Of a stretch of DNA of 64,000 nt, positions 60,206 through 64,000 are shown piece after piece (position 1 is the first letter of the stretch; each line of letters opens with the position of its first letter). The DNA comes from Nelumbo lutea (taxonomy: Eukaryota; Streptophyta; Magnoliopsida; Proteales; Nelumbonaceae): NCBI GenBank assembly GCA_022828595.1, contig JAKGHH010000003.1, positions 14,694,934 to 14,758,933 on the forward strand, given 5' to 3'. The notes under the pieces were generated by a model. The model saw nothing but the letters and a program-made list of their open reading frames with translations, searched no databases and had not been told where the DNA came from. The translations under genes and the position numbers were made by a program.

Positions 60206-61395
60206 CATGGTTTTTGTATTTGTTTTGTTTTTGCTTTGTTTAATAGATAGAATTATATATCTTTCTCTTGGTACCAAAAAATCCCTCATGACACACATGG
60301 GCCCACATGTCACACACATGGCACTAATAAATAATTTATTTTATATAAAAAATACAATAAATAAATGAAAAAAATAATTTCATGTAATAATTATAATAGT
60401 AATAATAATAATATTTTTTATGGTTAATCACACACATATATATATATATATATACTAAAATCAAAAGAAAATATTAGCAAATTAACCACAATTCTACTTG
60501 CATAAATTGGATACATTTTCATAAAAAAAAATGCTAGGAATAGTATATAATTGATCATATATATGTGAACAATAAGGAAAAATAAGAAAAAAAAAAGCTT
60601 AAAACTCACCACCGAAGAGGCTACTACCGGCTAATTGTGTTTACCTCTTTCCCAAACACAATTTTAGGAGAAAATGGGTTAAAACCCTTCATAATAGAAT
60701 CACAACCTGAAAATGGTGAGAAATCAAGAAAAAGGGGAGATTTCACTTACATGAACAGTGAGATCCTCCCTCGTTGCTTGCGCCTCCGCTTGGTTCATCA
60801 CCGCCGCCTCTTGTTTGTAGGAATACCGTCTCCTCTATAGAAAGGGGTAATGTGGGTATTTCAATTTTTTTGGACAATAATATTGTCTATACAAATGAAA
60901 TAAGCATTTAAAATTAGCAACCTTAGGCTAGCTTATTTTTTAAGCACTTATTCCCAATATAAGTACTTATTCATGGTTATTTTATCAAAACACTAATAAA
61001 TATTTATTTACCACTTATTGTATGATCCCACCACTTAAAATAAGTGATGATACCAAACAGTCACTTAATAGGCCAGTCAATTTAACATCCATTAATTACT
61101 TGTATTATAAATGGATCCAAAACCATTCAAATGCTCATTTATACATAATGAGAGGTAAAATTGACTCAATAGGACTCTAATCCAATCCATTTGAATCGAC
61201 TGATTGGATGATTTAGCATAAGGGGATGTTTGTCAACGTGACTGATCTTTGTTTTTTAAAATAAAAACAATTTCCATATCAGTAAGTCGTATTAATTGAG
61301 AACTCTTTTTGAGTTTTTTTTTTTTTTTCCTTTAAGCCAAGGTGGCAAAATGTTTGGATCGTAGTAGAATTTGTTAATACATATATATATTAGAC
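60206..61395. other. intergenic, no gene
   Basis: AT-rich with short AT and AAT repeats (60360-60450). The stretch 60600-60850 is richer in GC and open over 67 codons, but not recognisable. Confidence 0.4.
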
Positions 61396-61403
61396 CGAGT
61401 AAC

Positions 61404-61809
61404 TAGACCTGGCAATCGGGTTGGGTTAAGGTACTTTGGGTTGAATTTCGGGTTAGGTTGTCAAATGCTAGACCCTAACCCTAAATGTTCGGGTTAAGGT
61501 TGACCCTTGGGTCAATTTGGGTCATCCCAAAAAATAAAGAAAATTTACATGAAAATGTCAAAATTAAAAGAATTAGCCTTAAAATTTTAAATATAAAATA
61601 AAAAACTTGAACATTTAACAATTTAAAGAGTAAACAATAAAAGGTAAAGACTAAATAGAAAAAATTAAAGAGTCAAAACTTCTAATAGTGCATAAATAAT
61701 TCTAATTAGACTTGACAATCGGGCCTGCGGGTCGACCCATGACCCAACCCAACCCAACCCAGTTTTTTCAGGTTGGGTTCGCGGGCTGGGTCAACTTTTG
61801 CCAGGCCTA
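61404..61809. mobile_element. hAT-type MITE, 406 bp, with perfect 8-bp target duplication
   Basis: CGAGTAAC flanks both ends (61396-61403 and 61810-61817). Ends TAGACCTGGCAA and, inverted, TAGGCCTGGCAA. Margins are full of 'gggttgggt' and 'gacccaaccc' phrases. A second element-like start (TTAGACTTGACAATCGGGCC) lies inside at 61706. Confidence 0.88.
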
Positions 61810-62028
61810 CGAGTAACTGCAAAAATGTTGGGATCATAGTAAAATTAGGAAAGGAAATTGAATTGAATTTTGCTCCCAAGTCCTAACCAAGATGACAAGT
61901 GATGGTTTATTTCAAAGCCTGTAATCCCCCTACCTTGAAAAAAAAAGTAGGAATGAAAGAAAAGAAGAAAAGCATATACACGTTATGTTCCGTTCTTAAT
62001 ATTTTGAAATAAAAATGATAGAATCTAA

Positions 62029-62146
62029 GGATACATTTGATTTGAAGGAAAATATAGGAAAAGGTAAAAAAGTTCATACAAGATTTGTAAAGGTTTTCCT
62101 AATTTTTCATTTCTTTCTCTACTTTTCCTTCAAACCAAACAATGTA
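62029..62146. mobile_element. PIF/Harbinger MITE, 118 bp
   Basis: Inner inverted repeats TTTGATTTGAAGGAAAA and the complement of TTTTCCTTCAAACCAAA, flanked by TAA (62026-62028 and 62147-62149). Confidence 0.65.
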
Positions 62147-62550
62147 TAAGTTTGCAAAAGGGGAGAGAAGCAGTTTGTCTTTGTCTCGAATTTCAGAGTG
62201 ATACCAAAACACAGATAAGGCTGTGTTTGGGTTTAAGCGTACACCGAATACCAAAACATATATAAAATAAAATAAAGGCCTTTTTTAGAGTAGAGAATAC
62301 AGAGGGAGAAACTACCTCAAACAGGAAGTAACGACGGGGGTAGAAAGGAGATTGTGTCGCTTCCATATAAATCCGAACACAAACTAAAAGAAATAGAATA
62401 TATTGAGATGGGGGTTCAGGTTCAAGTTGTTGTTTACGCATTCTAAAATCTTAAATAGTGAAGAACGCAACATGGAAAATTGCAAATTGGATATTAATTA
62501 GATGAAGAAGCAGGTTGCCAAGGTTGATTTGATTTTGGTTCATGCATTAT

Positions 62551-62575
62551 GCATTCATTCATTCATTCATTCATT
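62551..62575. repeat. (CATT)n microsatellite
   Basis: Six CATT units. Confidence 0.85.
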
Positions 62576-62786
62576 AGAGGGTCCCACTTGATAAGATTTG
62601 GTTCATGCATGTTGCAGTGGGATCCGGTCCTACTTTATTTGGTACCTGACAAGTGACAAATGTATGCATGATGCATGAATACGACAAGGGCTGCCATGTG
62701 GCCGTTGATATGTTTTAACAGTTTGATGAATTCGGGAGTGCTCAAATGGGGTGAATTCAGATCGGCGCTCCACATGCACATATATC

Positions 62787-63456
62787 ACCATGTATTGAGA
62801 ATATTTATTGTGCTTATTATTTGGAGATACTCTCATTGCATGGTTGAGATGGACTGAGTCACGTGTGGGATAAGCTCTGCGGAAGCACCCATGAGGGAAT
62901 TTAGATTCGATTCTCGTAGCCTTTTGCAACAGGTGATGGGATTTGCTACTCGCACCAACTTCACAGCCATGTTCCATCGTATTAGGAACATCTCTCGAAT
63001 ACGGAAGATGCTCCCAATGTGCGGTTGGAAGTTGGTTTGAGGAACATCATGTGAGAAGCAAATTCAGGCTCTTTACAACAGTGCATTGGGAGCATTTTGA
63101 TATTTATATCTTTTATAAATTAGATTTGATCTCCACACCAAATCTACGGTCTTTGTAACTATACATAAAAGATATTTATCATAAATAAAAAATATACAAA
63201 TACGGAGAGGAGAGGAGATATTCGCAATGTATGGCCGTAAATGTTGTGAATTGGGTGTGACCGTGTGGGGATAGATTTTGTGAGAAATAAATCTGAATTC
63301 GTCTTTTTTTATTTTTTGGAATATATGTGACTGACTGCAAAGGGATGGGATGAGCTGACCACGGAGCGCGTCCTACAGGCTACAGCCCATCCCATCCGTG
63401 CACTGGGAGTATCTCCGCATGATAAGCACGGGAGATGTTCCCAGTGCACGGAGGGG
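62787..63456. repeat. run of four dispersed-family stem-loops
   Basis: Arms pair at 62787-62850 ('caccatgtattgagaatatt' with 'ggagatactctcattgcatgg'), 62971-63026, 63082-63233 and 63395-63456. The last has 22-bp arms with two mismatches (TCCGTGCACTGGGA / TCCCAGTGCACGGA) and a ~12-base loop. They share the GGAGATRTTCYCARTGCAYGG arm seen at 17833, 20887 and 58.4 kb. From 63457 to 64000 I see no gene. Confidence 0.65.
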
Positions 63457-64000
63457 ATGCGCTACGAGGGCAGCCGATCGGATCACTGCTGCAACTGCAA
63501 GGGGGCTGTAAAGATAAAAGATGGTGTGAGGATCAAACCGGATTTCATAATATAGGCGTGGAGATGGAGAAATGGAGGGTGAGAGCATTAAGTTAACTGT
63601 ACATGTGAGAATTGGAGGATCAAATCGGATTTTATATTAGGAAACGTACAAAGTACAAAGCAGTGAAGCAGTAAAGACTAAAGACTAAAGAGGGAGGGGT
63701 GCACACTGCACATGGCAATGGGGCTGCGAACACAACAGTGTCCAAGTCCAAAACTAACAAAACAAAAATCCAGATGGTCGACTTTGGATGATTCGTAACT
63801 GAAACAAATCCGGGCGGATTCCGTGACCCCAATCCTCCGTCCCATCAACCGACCTCCCAATTTGGCCAACAATCTCAACCTCTTAACTCAAGTCTCTTCC
63901 CCAACAACAATAAAGGGAAAAGTCAAAGGTACTGCTAGTCTGCTACTAATTAATTAAACGAACGAAAGCTCTCTCACAGTCACAGTCTCTCTTTGGGCTT

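Noticed and set aside
1..64000. tRNA and rRNA genes
   Set aside because: Only SINE-type B-boxes were found (27.2 and 48.0 kb); no cloverleaf or rRNA sequence was seen by eye.

Overview
This window is nuclear DNA from a flowering plant. It is AT-rich, has intron-split genes with GT/AG borders, and carries Copia LTR retrotransposons, L1-type LINEs, tRNA-derived (Au-like) SINEs, a Mutator-like element and many hAT and PIF/Harbinger MITEs. I cannot name the species. The unusually long, transposon-filled introns fit a TE-rich angiosperm.

Two real protein-coding genes are present, both ABC transporters of subfamily A, arranged head to head. On the minus strand the 5' half of an ABCA2-type gene (8 exons, 553 codons seen) runs off the left edge before its ATP-binding domain. 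On the plus strand a complete ABCA3-8 (ABCA7-like) gene spans 25257-54573. Its 18 exons join in frame to 945 codons and include all the ATPase motifs. This pairing recalls the Arabidopsis chromosome 3 ABCA2 / ABCA3-8 cluster, so the 22 kb spacer between them is probably an old neighbourhood inflated by transposons.

The spacer (3.1-25.2 kb) holds a 7.1 kb Mutator-like element (8267-15401) with ~520-530 bp terminal inverted repeats, an 8/9-matching 9-bp target duplication and a decayed FAR1/MULE transposase. It also holds several hAT-type MITEs with 8-bp target duplications, one of which (18047-18863) contains a ~435 bp array of 14-bp near-palindromic units; PIF/Harbinger MITEs with 3-bp duplications; a 779 bp solo LTR inside one of those MITEs; and a strange interleaved foldback (22204-22898).

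Intron 6 of the ABCA7-like gene is 18.9 kb and is a three-level nest: a LINE is interrupted by a minus-strand Copia, which is interrupted by a plus-strand Copia with 344-bp LTRs. A third rearranged Copia, itself split by a hAT MITE, lies downstream in the same intron. Intron 14 holds a second, 5'-truncated LINE.

The right end (54.6-64 kb) has no intact gene. It carries a solo LTR candidate, more MITEs, a dispersed family of imperfect stem-loops, and a cytochrome P450 pseudogene resembling CYP85A (59168-60205). The second exon of that pseudogene dissolves into a scrambled array in which short exon modules recur in both orientations. This is the most unusual structure in the window.
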